A DNA stretch of 8,560 nucleotides from Candidatus Poseidoniaceae archaeon (GCA_022425185.1 JAKMFY010000301.1:1-8560); one strand, 5' to 3'; counted from the stretch's first letter, positions 1-7,326 are shown. Program-made: numbers and translations. The notes: generated by a model not told the origin, from the sequence alone.

Positions 1-57
1 ATGGGTACCAGATCCAAATTATCAACCACCTTCTCAATAAGTAGGGAGTTGCTTTGA
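1..57 (+). CDS. Possible 3' end of an upstream gene (partial)
   Basis: The frame starting at base 1 stays open for 18 codons and stops at TGA 55-57. That stop shares its last base with the ATG at 57-59 (TGATG), a layout typical of translationally coupled genes in compact archaeal genomes. The tail would read ...FSISRELL. Eighteen open codons can easily occur by chance and nothing in the peptide is recognisable, so this is a suggestion based on the junction only. The alternative is that these 57 bases are the untranslated upstream region of the STAND gene. Confidence 0.25.
   Translation: MGTRSKLSTTFSISRELL
43..48 (+). promoter_or_regulatory. Shine-Dalgarno-like site of the STAND gene
   Basis: AGGGAG lies 8 bases before the ATG at 57 and only 5 bases before the in-frame TTG at 54. 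The spacing and the stronger codon favour ATG 57 as the start. Confidence 0.45.
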
Positions 58-2570
58 TGATTGCCAAACCTGGGGTGCAGGAAAAAATCCTGTTACATTT
101 GCTTGATTATGCAGATTTTAAAGAGAAAGTCGAAGTTCCGTTTTCGCTGTCTCAAATGGGAATTGCAAATGCTGTTGCAATTGCACGTTCGAATGTACCT
201 CGGGCCATATCTGGATTGCGAGATCAAGGTTTACTGGTTGAGCGACAGGCTCACGTTCATGGTGTTAGCAGAAAGAGAAAAGCATACTTCTTAACCGACT
301 CAGGAATTATCGCTGCAGAGGATACGTGGGGACGACTTCGTCACTTCCAATTCCGTTGTATTGGTCCTGATGGCGAAGCATTGACAACAACGCTTGGAAC
401 TTCGCATGAAGTCCTACCATTTGCGATGAGGCCTGTTGATATCATTCGATATCTTGATGACAGTTTGATTCTTGATGTACGACCTCTTTCAGAGGATTTA
501 ATTGAACGCGATTTGTCAAAGCAAGTTGAGAAACAACTTGTAACATCACTTGGTGATCTTCCAAGATTACGTCATTTCTATGGTCGAGAACAAGAACTCG
601 ATAACATGGTTAATTTGCTCGAGGCAAGAGCCACAACGCTTCTTGTTCCTGGCATAGCAGGTATTGGGAAAACGACAATCGCTGCTAAATTGATTGAACG
701 ATTTATGCATCGTAGAAATCTTCTCTATCATCGATGCCAAGACTGGGAAGGTTCTCGTGCCATGTTTGAAGCGATTGCAGATTGGCTACTCAATATAGGC
801 GATTCATCATTTTCTGATTATCTTGCTGCAACACCAGTACCCAAACCCGATGATGCAGCAAGAATTTTAGTTGATTCTTTGGAAAACACACTGACCCTCA
901 TCGTGATAGATGATTTCCACAAAGTATCAGATCCAATATTGTTTCAAACCATTCAATCAATGACTCTTGGCCTACTTGGAAGTGAGGAATCAATTGGATT
1001 GGTTATTTTTTCTCGTTCCTTCAAGCCAGTCGTTCCAACAAAAGACGCAGAAGGCAGAATTACGAGTCTTGTGTTGCCACTGGATGGTCTTGATTCAGAT
1101 TCAGCACGTCACATACTCTCAGGATTTGATGACCTTTCCACCGAACAATGGCTCCATATCCATGGATTATCTCGTGGCCACCCACTGGTTCTTGAATTGA
1201 TTAACAGAGGTGCTTCAGCGGGCGCGTTCCACGATACTCTGGAACACTATGTTACGAAAGAAATCTTCTCTAAACTTTCCGCTGAACAAAAGCGAGTTCT
1301 CACGGTTCTCTCGATTTTTAGAGAGTCGGTTACACTTGAAGCATTGCTCTCTCACGAACTTGATGTTGATGTGTTGGATAGTTTGGTTGAGCAAGGTTTG
1401 GCTCGACAAGTTGATACCGATGTATTCGATGTACACGATCTGATTCGAGAATTTTTGCTACAGAGTCTTGATGAACCTACGAAAAGGGAAGTGCACAACA
1501 GTTGTGCGTCATATTATGCAAAACAAGCAAAAAGTTCTGAAGCAACATTAGAACAAATCTACCATGAACTTGCATCTGATCACCAACAAGAAGCCATCTC
1601 GAAGATTGTAGAGTTTGGTAGAGACATTGTATCACAAGGCCACCTTGAGCTTCTAAATCTAATTGAAGAAGTCAATACTGATGGTCTTAAACCCAAAACA
1701 CTCGCTCCAATGCTTCAATTACAAGGGGATATTTTGCTCATGCTTGGAAGATTTGAACAAGCTTCAACAATCTTTGAACATGCCAGTTCGGCATCACAAT
1801 CTGCTGGTTCAGAAGTTATCTATTCTGAAATTCTCGGTTCTCAAGCAGACATTGCCATGAAACAAGGAAAAACAGACATGGCACTGGATTCTCACAAGCA
1901 AGCACTCGAAGTCCAGGTGAAACTGGGTGACTCAAAAGGTGCAGCAAGATCGTACAACAATATGGGTTACTTGTATCGAAGGAAGAATGACAAAGCCAAA
2001 GCCCTGGCTGCATATTCAGAAGTTGAAGCTATTCTTTCAAATGATGAATCCTTACTCAGTGCTCAGATTATTCTGGGTAGAGCACTACTTGATCTTGGTG
2101 AAGTTGACCGTGCGAGAAAGCATGCATTCGAAGCGTTTGAGCGAACAGACGAGGGTGAAGATATTCTCCTTCACGCTCGAGCTCAAGCATTATTAGGCAG
2201 ATACCATGCAAAAATGAATGATTCAGAGACTTCACTGCACCATTATTCCGAATCCCTGAATGTAATGTCAGATGCTGGTGACCCTGTTTCTTTGGTTGAA
2301 ATCACAATATTGCTTGGAGAAGTTCTTGAGGACAGTGGACGAAGCGAAGATGCTTTGGAGCGATATCGAGAAGCGTTAATCATCGCTGAAGCGAACGACT
2401 TACGAATGCAAATAGGTGAACTCCTTTCCAAACTTGGAGGGGTTGCTCCCGATCGACAACGAAGAATGGAATATTTACAACGAGCACTTGCAGTGTTCCG
2501 CGAATTGGGAGCAAGAACTCGAATGAGAGAAGTACAAGCCCAAGTTCATGCTGCAGTCATGGGTCGTTAG
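57..2570 (+). CDS. STAND-family NTPase with N-terminal winged helix and C-terminal TPR array
   Basis: This is a large cytoplasmic signal-transducing ATPase. Residue numbers count from TTG 54; the true start is probably ATG 57, giving 837 residues. Residues about 5-85 look like a MarR-type winged helix, with a recognition-helix-like segment RSNVPRAISGLRDQGLL. FYGREQE at 175-181 opens the ATPase core. Walker A is GIAGIGKTT (200-208, K206). Walker B is LIVIDD (282-287). A sensor-like FSRS ends at about 322, and the STAND GxP motif is G375-H376-P377. A second winged helix (about 415-470) ends in VHDLIREFL, with HD at 461-462 resembling the NB-ARC MHD motif. Residues about 550-780 form roughly six TPRs, followed by another helical pair. 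The order recalls MalT-like regulators but with the DNA-binding domain at the front. In such proteins the TPRs usually sense a ligand or partner, and ATP-driven oligomerisation switches output. I infer a transcription regulator; a defence role is less likely because no effector nuclease or protease domain is visible. The ligand and targets are unknown. Confidence 0.9.
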   Translation: MIAKPGVQEKILLHLLDYADFKEKVEVPFSLSQMGIANAVAIARSNVPRAISGLRDQGLLVERQAHVHGVSRKRKAYFLTDSGIIAAEDTWGRLRHFQFRCIGPDGEALTTTLGTSHEVLPFAMRPVDIIRYLDDSLILDVRPLSEDLIERDLSKQVEKQLVTSLGDLPRLRHFYGREQELDNMVNLLEARATTLLVPGIAGIGKTTIAAKLIERFMHRRNLLYHRCQDWEGSRAMFEAIADWLLNIGDSSFSDYLAATPVPKPDDAARILVDSLENTLTLIVIDDFHKVSDPILFQTIQSMTLGLLGSEESIGLVIFSRSFKPVVPTKDAEGRITSLVLPLDGLDSDSARHILSGFDDLSTEQWLHIHGLSRGHPLVLELINRGASAGAFHDTLEHYVTKEIFSKLSAEQKRVLTVLSIFRESVTLEALLSHELDVDVLDSLVEQGLARQVDTDVFDVHDLIREFLLQSLDEPTKREVHNSCASYYAKQAKSSEATLEQIYHELASDHQQEAISKIVEFGRDIVSQGHLELLNLIEEVNTDGLKPKTLAPMLQLQGDILLMLGRFEQASTIFEHASSASQSAGSEVIYSEILGSQADIAMKQGKTDMALDSHKQALEVQVKLGDSKGAARSYNNMGYLYRRKNDKAKALAAYSEVEAILSNDESLLSAQIILGRALLDLGEVDRARKHAFEAFERTDEGEDILLHARAQALLGRYHAKMNDSETSLHHYSESLNVMSDAGDPVSLVEITILLGEVLEDSGRSEDALERYREALIIAEANDLRMQIGELLSKLGGVAPDRQRRMEYLQRALAVFRELGARTRMREVQAQVHAAVMGR

Positions 2571-3037
2571 AACATAGGCCGATCAAGTTTCAATGTGATT
2601 TCACCTTCATGGTGGACCACCCAAATGTATTCCACACCAGCGAGTTCAACTATTCCTGTATGGGGTGCTCCCCCCGTACCTGAAAGCGAACGTTCGGTAT
2701 CAAGTTCACCTCCACCATCATACAAAATCAACTTGGTATCCGTTAATTCCAGGGTGAATTGAGATTCATCTGCTTCAGTTGCTCTCCAGTATACTCTCTC
2801 TGCATACGATGTGTTGTCGTTACGACTTGCTGTATCTGTACGTTCAATTGCAGCAGCAAGGTCATTCATATTCGCATCTATTGCTTCTTCATTCCATCGT
2901 TCACGTGTCGCTGTTTCTATGTCGTAAATCCAAAGACTGAACATTGTAAGGAGCAAAACTCCAAGTAAAAATGTAAAAACATAACCAAGTTCAGTTGCTG
3001 CTGCCTCAGTTCTACGCTGAATATGGGATTGCCTCAC
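2567..3037 (-). CDS. Small pilin-like exported membrane protein (third gene of pilin-like operon)
   Basis: This 156-residue protein has a short basic N-terminus with RR at 8-9, then a single hydrophobic helix (about 17-39, ending LWIYDIE). A mixed domain of about 115 residues follows, presumably outside the cell. That layout matches archaeal type IV pilin-like (minor pilin or pseudopilin) proteins. The processing site is poor: around TEAAATE the position before the Glu is Thr, where the usual archaeal prepilin motif has two charged residues before Gly or Ala. Cleavage before A12 would put a Glu at position +5, as in classical type IV pilins. The helix may instead be an uncleaved anchor. The start is GTG at 3037, overlapping the TGA of the preceding gene by 4 bases (GTGA), with a good AGAGGTGA site just upstream. 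The stop overlaps that of the convergent STAND gene. The protein has no cysteine. The exact family is not recognised. Confidence 0.8.
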   Translation of the reverse strand: MRQSHIQRRTEAAATELGYVFTFLLGVLLLTMFSLWIYDIETATRERWNEEAIDANMNDLAAAIERTDTASRNDNTSYAERVYWRATEADESQFTLELTDTKLILYDGGGELDTERSLSGTGGAPHTGIVELAGVEYIWVVHHEGEITLKLDRPMF

Positions 3038-5223
3038 GCAATCACCTCTGAAACGTACGCATCAAGGGAGGATATTTGCAATGAAAATTGAATGGGCGCT
3101 CCCGCTGTATGCCAGATTGCTTCTGATGTACCGTATCCCGGATCAGGAACCCACCCAACATAATCAGTTAAGAGATCAAGTCTACCTGGATAAATTGTCC
3201 AATCAAGACTCGATTCGAGTCCATCTGTGGAGGCGAGTGCAATTGCTTCTCCATAGGGTTCAGCCCATCCTCGACGGACTTCGTAAGCGATATCACTTGC
3301 AAGACTGGTTCTTTTCGAAAGGGTTACTTCCATTGATAATTTTCCACCACCAACTGATGAGTCAGATGTCGGATGCAGGGATGGAATTGTGGCGGCAAAT
3401 CTGGGGCCAGGACCGCCTCGATCAGAGGGGGATACAATTACTGTAGGATTGAATTCCGGATGATTTGTTACAACGGATCCTCCAGTCATGGCAACTTCCA
3501 TTCCAGTCACTGATGACTCAAATGCGTAAGTGAAACGAGAAATTTGCATGATCCATGCACTCCCGATTGGAGTGTATGGTTCTTCAACAACCATTCCATA
3601 CATTTGCATGTGTACACTTGCGGGATAGGTTCCTGTTTGCCATGCTGTTTGCATATCGATAATACTTCGGCCACCCATGCTTTCCCATGGCATTTTCAAA
3701 TCCACCCATCCTGAGGCAGTAACACCAACACCAACACATCTCCTCTCACCGTCGTTGAGGGCTTGCATGAGTCCTTTCGTTCCATTCATGGCCGTAGCGT
3801 ACATCCCATATCCTTGCGTTGTGTTGAGGTAGACATTTTCATTTTCAAGAGGTATTTGGACCGTAGTTCCTTCGTTTAGAACAGTATCATTTGAAGCCAG
3901 ATTTGAGGCATTAAAGAGTGTCTGTTGACCATTTGCTCTTAGTTCTAAATCCAGGGACTGTGTTGTGCTGATGTGGAATTGTTTTCCAGATTCCATGCCG
4001 GTATCGACAGCTCCAATCTGGTAGACGCCATTTGTTTCAGACTCACTTTGCCACTGTATCCCAATGGGAACATCAGAACTGATTGATGCTGCTCCATCTA
4101 TCCCAGAGGGAGGCCATTGAACTTGATCTGAACTCATCGCTGGCAAGGTAATACCATTTCCTCTCCACGTAGCGGTTGCAGATACTGTGTTAGGATTCGT
4201 AAGAACGATGTAACCTGATTGAGATGGCGGAATAAATGATGTTCCATGGAACGTGCCTGTGTTACTCTTCCATGCAGTCGCTCCTTCAAAAGTGTCCAAG
4301 GAAAGCATCAATTGTGCATCTGCAGTTGTCGTGAGATGGATGACTTGAGCACGATCTAATGTCAAAGATTTGGACCATGAAGTTTCAACGTTGAGCAACT
4401 CAGATGGAATAGCTACTTCTGTGAATGAGCCGAATGCTCCATTTCCGTTAATCATAATGAGGTCATTAGAAACGATATTTAGATTTACAGTTCCTTGTGG
4501 AAGAGGAAGTGCCCAAGAACGACCTTTGCCGTTTGCACTTGCATCGCTTGCTTGAATTTCAGAAGAACCGGTTCCATTTTTCATCCAATAGACTTCAAGC
4601 TCCTGTGTTGATTCAATCTTGTAGTCTGGCCCATCGAAATCCCATTGAGCTACATCATCAACAAATAATTTTGCAGTATCAACGAGAACTTGGTTTTGAA
4701 GTAATTCTATTTCAATTGGACCAAGCGGGAAACTAAGGCCCGGTTTCGTTGTAACTATCACTGAATTTGCCCACGTTGGTGCTGTGTAGTGGAATGGTCG
4801 ATCAGGTCCCAGGCGCATATCAGAAAAGCAGACTGAACTCGTAGTAGATTCGGAATGACGTAATTGAAGTTCATCATCAAAGTCAATTACATTTCTAATT
4901 CGAAACGAATGGTCTTCCTCCCAAGTTGCAGAATACCACATTCCGCTGCGTATTGCGTCCCATTCAAGTGAACCATCCACTGGAACAAATTCTTGGGTTA
5001 CCATGTCACCAGGCATACCTTGCTCTGCTAAATTCGTCGTCTGTTGATTGAATTGCGTCATTTGTGCTGCCATATCATGACGCTCGACACTGCCTTCCAA
5101 TTCTTCTATGACGGGAATCATTGTAACCATCATGATGCTAATGATTGAAAGGACTCCTCCGAATAACAGAACCGTAGCGATTGCAGCAGAGACTGCTTCT
5201 TCATTACGCTGAAGTTCGTTCAT
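3034..5223 (-). CDS. Very large pilin-like surface protein with beta-rich ectodomain (second gene of pilin-like operon)
   Basis: This is a 729-residue protein anchored or assembled through an archaeal pilin-like N-terminus. The leader MNELQRNEEA is followed by VSAAIATVLLFGG and a hydrophobic helix to about residue 37. E8-E9-A10 then V11-S12 fits the archaeal prepilin peptidase consensus (two charged residues, Gly or Ala, then an aliphatic residue), so cleavage after A10 is likely. The remaining ~690 residues are rich in Ser, Thr, Asn, Gly and beta-type segments, as expected for an extracellular domain. There are only two cysteines, C132 and C496, which could form one long-range disulfide. Five N-glycosylation sequons are visible (NGT, NAS, NDT, NTT, NGT). 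Ordinary archaeal pilins are 100-200 residues, so this is more like the large pilin-like proteins found beside secretion ATPases in haloarchaea (from memory of family layout). ATGA overlap (5220-5223) couples it to the upstream gene and GTGA to the downstream one. A role in adhesion or a surface complex is inferred. Confidence 0.85.
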   Translation of the reverse strand: MNELQRNEEAVSAAIATVLLFGGVLSIISIMMVTMIPVIEELEGSVERHDMAAQMTQFNQQTTNLAEQGMPGDMVTQEFVPVDGSLEWDAIRSGMWYSATWEEDHSFRIRNVIDFDDELQLRHSESTTSSVCFSDMRLGPDRPFHYTAPTWANSVIVTTKPGLSFPLGPIEIELLQNQVLVDTAKLFVDDVAQWDFDGPDYKIESTQELEVYWMKNGTGSSEIQASDASANGKGRSWALPLPQGTVNLNIVSNDLIMINGNGAFGSFTEVAIPSELLNVETSWSKSLTLDRAQVIHLTTTADAQLMLSLDTFEGATAWKSNTGTFHGTSFIPPSQSGYIVLTNPNTVSATATWRGNGITLPAMSSDQVQWPPSGIDGAASISSDVPIGIQWQSESETNGVYQIGAVDTGMESGKQFHISTTQSLDLELRANGQQTLFNASNLASNDTVLNEGTTVQIPLENENVYLNTTQGYGMYATAMNGTKGLMQALNDGERRCVGVGVTASGWVDLKMPWESMGGRSIIDMQTAWQTGTYPASVHMQMYGMVVEEPYTPIGSAWIMQISRFTYAFESSVTGMEVAMTGGSVVTNHPEFNPTVIVSPSDRGGPGPRFAATIPSLHPTSDSSVGGGKLSMEVTLSKRTSLASDIAYEVRRGWAEPYGEAIALASTDGLESSLDWTIYPGRLDLLTDYVGWVPDPGYGTSEAIWHTAGAPIQFSLQISSLDAYVSEVIA
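3042..3049 (-). promoter_or_regulatory. Shine-Dalgarno site supporting a GTG start
   Basis: On the minus strand AGAGGTGA ends 4 bases before GTG 3037 (GAGG to GTG is 7 bases). It lies inside the last codons of the upstream gene. It supports GTG as the true start and implies that translation of this gene is at least partly independent of the gene before it. Confidence 0.6.
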
Positions 5224-6260
5224 TGGTTTACCACCATTCGACGAACGTCAATTTCCAGTGAGAGTTCCAACTCTTGAGTCTCTACAGTGAATCCATCAAT
5301 TCCACTCGCTCTCTGGTAGGGGGAAATACCAATGAATTCATCGAGCGTACCCGATGCTCTGTTCAGAGTATAATCGGTAAGCCAAATTTCATGATATTGT
5401 GGATCTACAATCGAATGCAGGGTATTGGTAACCAATACTCTAAGGTTGTAAGCTTCACCAGTGAAGAGTTGTATCGGACCCAAGGATTCTACTTTGAATC
5501 CAACATTTGGTCCATTACCCAATGATTCACTTAGTTGAACATCCGTAAGGACAAGAGACAGACGAGTTGTTCCATCCACAAGTGTGTCAAGTCGCAAGCG
5601 TGGAGCTTTTTCAATTTCCCATGATGTGCTTGGGTCTTTTGATATACGTGCATCATTAATTAATACAATTTGATTGAGCCCACCGTCAATATTGGTGCTG
5701 ATGCTTAATCCTGACAAGACGAAACGAGCCCAGCGATGAACATGAGTGCCGGCTTCATCGTACATGTCCACGATGAGAAATGTCTCACTCGTTAGATTGT
5801 GATCGATGACCGAATATTCAAACGTAGATTGAACATCAATAGAAACTGAGTTCGTCGGATTTGTAATGATGACAGATGTAACAGACTCATTGATGGAAAG
5901 GAATTTGAAAGAACTACTGTTCAATTCCTCTACAAGAACCACTTCATTTGGTGTTAAATCTGCTGAAATAACCCATTCTTCAACTAGTTGAACGGGATTT
6001 ATTGAAGAGGCTTGTAATGAAAGCGCCTGGCGGGTTCCAGTACCGTCAGGGGCATCTCCTACGACATCAAGTCTGTCTTCGATACGGTCTGCGATATTAT
6101 TCGCACTGTTCCAGTTTGTGTTGTCGTGGAAGGCCACAAGGTACGGGTTCAGGAAGACAAAGACACCACCCATGATGCTAACGACCATGGCCAACATCAT
6201 AATGACGCCGAGGATTTCACTCACTGCTTTTTCCTCTTCAATCCGCTTTTGCCGGTGCAT
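5220..6260 (-). CDS. Pilin-like exported protein with archaeal class III signal (first gene of pilin-like operon)
   Basis: This 346-residue protein starts MHRQKRIEEEKA and continues VSEILGVIMMLAMVV, very close to the N-terminus of archaeal type IV pilins (pattern AVSPVIGVILMVA in haloarchaea). K11-A12 then V13-S14, preceded by acidic residues, fits archaeal prepilin peptidase cleavage after A12. The hydrophobic helix runs to about residue 37. The rest is a beta-rich domain of about 300 residues without cysteine and with three sequons (NSS, NES, NLT). The open frame extends 12 codons further up to ATG 6296. I chose ATG 6260 because a strong purine-rich ribosome site lies just before it, within the codons of that extension, and because the shorter leader is the normal length for such signals. 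The stop overlaps the start of the 729-residue gene (ATGA). The protein is probably a subunit or initiator of the same pilus-like or anchored surface complex; a major pilin would usually be shorter. Confidence 0.85.
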   Translation of the reverse strand: MHRQKRIEEEKAVSEILGVIMMLAMVVSIMGGVFVFLNPYLVAFHDNTNWNSANNIADRIEDRLDVVGDAPDGTGTRQALSLQASSINPVQLVEEWVISADLTPNEVVLVEELNSSSFKFLSINESVTSVIITNPTNSVSIDVQSTFEYSVIDHNLTSETFLIVDMYDEAGTHVHRWARFVLSGLSISTNIDGGLNQIVLINDARISKDPSTSWEIEKAPRLRLDTLVDGTTRLSLVLTDVQLSESLGNGPNVGFKVESLGPIQLFTGEAYNLRVLVTNTLHSIVDPQYHEIWLTDYTLNRASGTLDEFIGISPYQRASGIDGFTVETQELELSLEIDVRRMVVNQ

Positions 6261-6266
6261 CCTATT

Positions 6267-6275
6267 CCCCCCTCT
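6267..6275 (-). promoter_or_regulatory. Shine-Dalgarno site deciding the start of the first pilin-like gene
   Basis: AGAGGGGGG on the minus strand sits 6 bases before ATG 6260 (GAGG to ATG is 10 bases). If translation began at ATG 6296 these bases would encode an odd Arg-Gly-Gly-Asn-Arg stretch. No comparable site precedes ATG 6296, so initiation at 6260 is favoured. Confidence 0.65.
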
Positions 6276-6327
6276 TGTTGCTTGAGCATCTCGCATGCAT
6301 TTAGGGATTGACCTGATGTTTATTGAT

Positions 6328-7200
6328 TCAGAGCAATTCTCTTGCTATTCTTTGGATTGCGTTGGTGGCAAAAGCATCTCCGTCTCTGCGACCAATAAAA
6401 TGGGAAAAATGAGGGCCATCTTGTGCTGAGATGTTTATGTCTCCCTCAAAGACTTCATCAATTTCAAAAAGAACAGTTGACTCTGCAAGATGCGGGGCAT
6501 TGTTCATTTCAGAAAGATGTGTCAGCGTAATACTTCTTGTTTGATCGGTACACACTTGTTTTAAGAATTGGCCAGTTTGTTCATTTGACAAGTGTCCACC
6601 TCTGCCTGAGATTCGGTCCTTTAATGAACGAGGGTACGGTCCATTGAGTAGTCTGTTTGAGTCGTAGTTGGCTTCCACAGCAATATGTTGACATCCGTGT
6701 ACATGATGAACCAGTTCGTCAGTCCAAGATCCCAGGTCAGTGATAATTGCAGTTCTTTCCCCTCCGTGGCTGGCGACAAATGCCACATTGTCTGCCCCGG
6801 AATGAGGTACAGGTACCGGCAATAATGAGGTGCCCTGTGAAAATTGTAACACGTCAAGTGATTCAAAATGGTGGGTAAATTCAGGCAATAAGCCTAATTC
6901 TTGTGACGTACGGTGATTGGCGTAAACTGGAACTCCCCATCTCTTTTGGGCAATAAGCGCACCACCTCCGTGGTCTCCGTGATGATGGGTTATGACAATC
7001 GCTTCCAGATCATTTGGGCTGACGTCTAAAAGAGCCAAGCGCTTTTCTAATTGCACTCCACTAAATCCTTGATCGACAAGAACATGGGATGATTCTGTAC
7101 TGAGGAGTGTGGCATTGCCACGACTGCCGGTTCCAAGATGTGTAATCGATAGCCCCATCCCAATCATTTTCATGCGGTCACAGACGGATATTGAATACAC
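6328..7200 (-). CDS. Metallo-beta-lactamase-fold hydrolase, YycJ/WalJ type
   Basis: This is a soluble metal-dependent hydrolase of 290 residues if GTG 7200 is the start. The family pattern begins with GLSITHLGTGSRGNATLL (16-33), so ATG at residue 10 or 15 (7173 or 7158) may be the true start. The metal-binding motif is THHHGDH (H72, H74, D76, H77). Further ligand candidates are H133 in VPVPHSG, D155 in IITDLG and H228 in LTHLSEMNN. The segment EANYDSNRLL (176-185), then YP, LKDRI and GHLSN (202-206), is characteristic of the YycJ/WalJ branch. Bacterial members have been linked to DNA repair as exonuclease-like enzymes and lie in the walRK operon in Firmicutes; the archaeal substrate is not known. 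All catalytic positions are intact. It lies upstream of the pilin-like genes on the same strand, 67 bases from the preferred start of the first one, so cotranscription is possible. The function is probably unrelated housekeeping. Confidence 0.88.
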   Translation of the reverse strand: MYSISVCDRMKMIGMGLSITHLGTGSRGNATLLSTESSHVLVDQGFSGVQLEKRLALLDVSPNDLEAIVITHHHGDHGGGALIAQKRWGVPVYANHRTSQELGLLPEFTHHFESLDVLQFSQGTSLLPVPVPHSGADNVAFVASHGGERTAIITDLGSWTDELVHHVHGCQHIAVEANYDSNRLLNGPYPRSLKDRISGRGGHLSNEQTGQFLKQVCTDQTRSITLTHLSEMNNAPHLAESTVLFEIDEVFEGDINISAQDGPHFSHFIGRRDGDAFATNAIQRIARELL

Positions 7201-7276
7201 CGCTTAATTTGGTTCAAAAGTACCGTTTTTTAGACAAATGAAAACGCCTCACTGTATGAACAACGCTCCATCATTC

Positions 7277-7283
7277 CTATAAG
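7277..7283 (+). promoter_or_regulatory. TATA-like promoter element of the secreted protein gene
   Basis: CTATAAG is the best archaeal TATA-box candidate on the + strand in the divergent region. Archaeal transcription usually begins about 25 bases beyond the box, here near 7303-7306. That would give a leader of roughly 26-29 bases containing the AGGTG site before TTG 7332. A 5-base inverted repeat (CTCCA 7266-7270, TGGAG 7286-7290) flanks the box and could be an operator, but it is short enough to be chance. Confidence 0.35.
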
Positions 7284-7305
7284 CGTGGAGACGAGGACAA
7301 ATAAT

Positions 7306-7319
7306 GCGGCGTTTGCCGC
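7306..7319 (+). repeat. Small perfect hairpin in the 5' leader
   Basis: GCGGC, a GTTT loop and GCCGC form a perfect 5-bp GC-rich stem immediately before the AGGTG site, followed by a run of seven T at 7327-7333. It could influence initiation at TTG 7332. It is not placed to terminate any known upstream + strand transcript. Confidence 0.35.
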
Positions 7320-7321
7320 TT

Positions 7322-7326
7322 AGGTG
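7322..7326 (+). promoter_or_regulatory. Shine-Dalgarno site supporting a TTG start
   Basis: AGGTG lies 5 bases before TTG 7332. Together with the signal peptide that begins at this TTG, it decides the start of the secreted protein gene. Confidence 0.5.

Noticed and set aside
57..2570. Antiviral Avs-type defence gene
   Set aside because: The ATPase and TPR layout is shared with defence STANDs, but no nuclease, protease, TIR or membrane effector domain is visible and no other defence gene is nearby, so a regulator is the better reading.
3081..3446. Plus strand open frame of 121 codons
   Set aside because: It is antisense to the 729-residue pilin-like gene, shows no recognisable motif and has no good ribosome site; it is a shadow frame.
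3721..3738. ACACCA-type short tandem pattern as a repeat locus
   Set aside because: It is only a few units and simply encodes Val-Gly-Val-Gly-Val within the 729-residue protein; there is no sign of a satellite or CRISPR.
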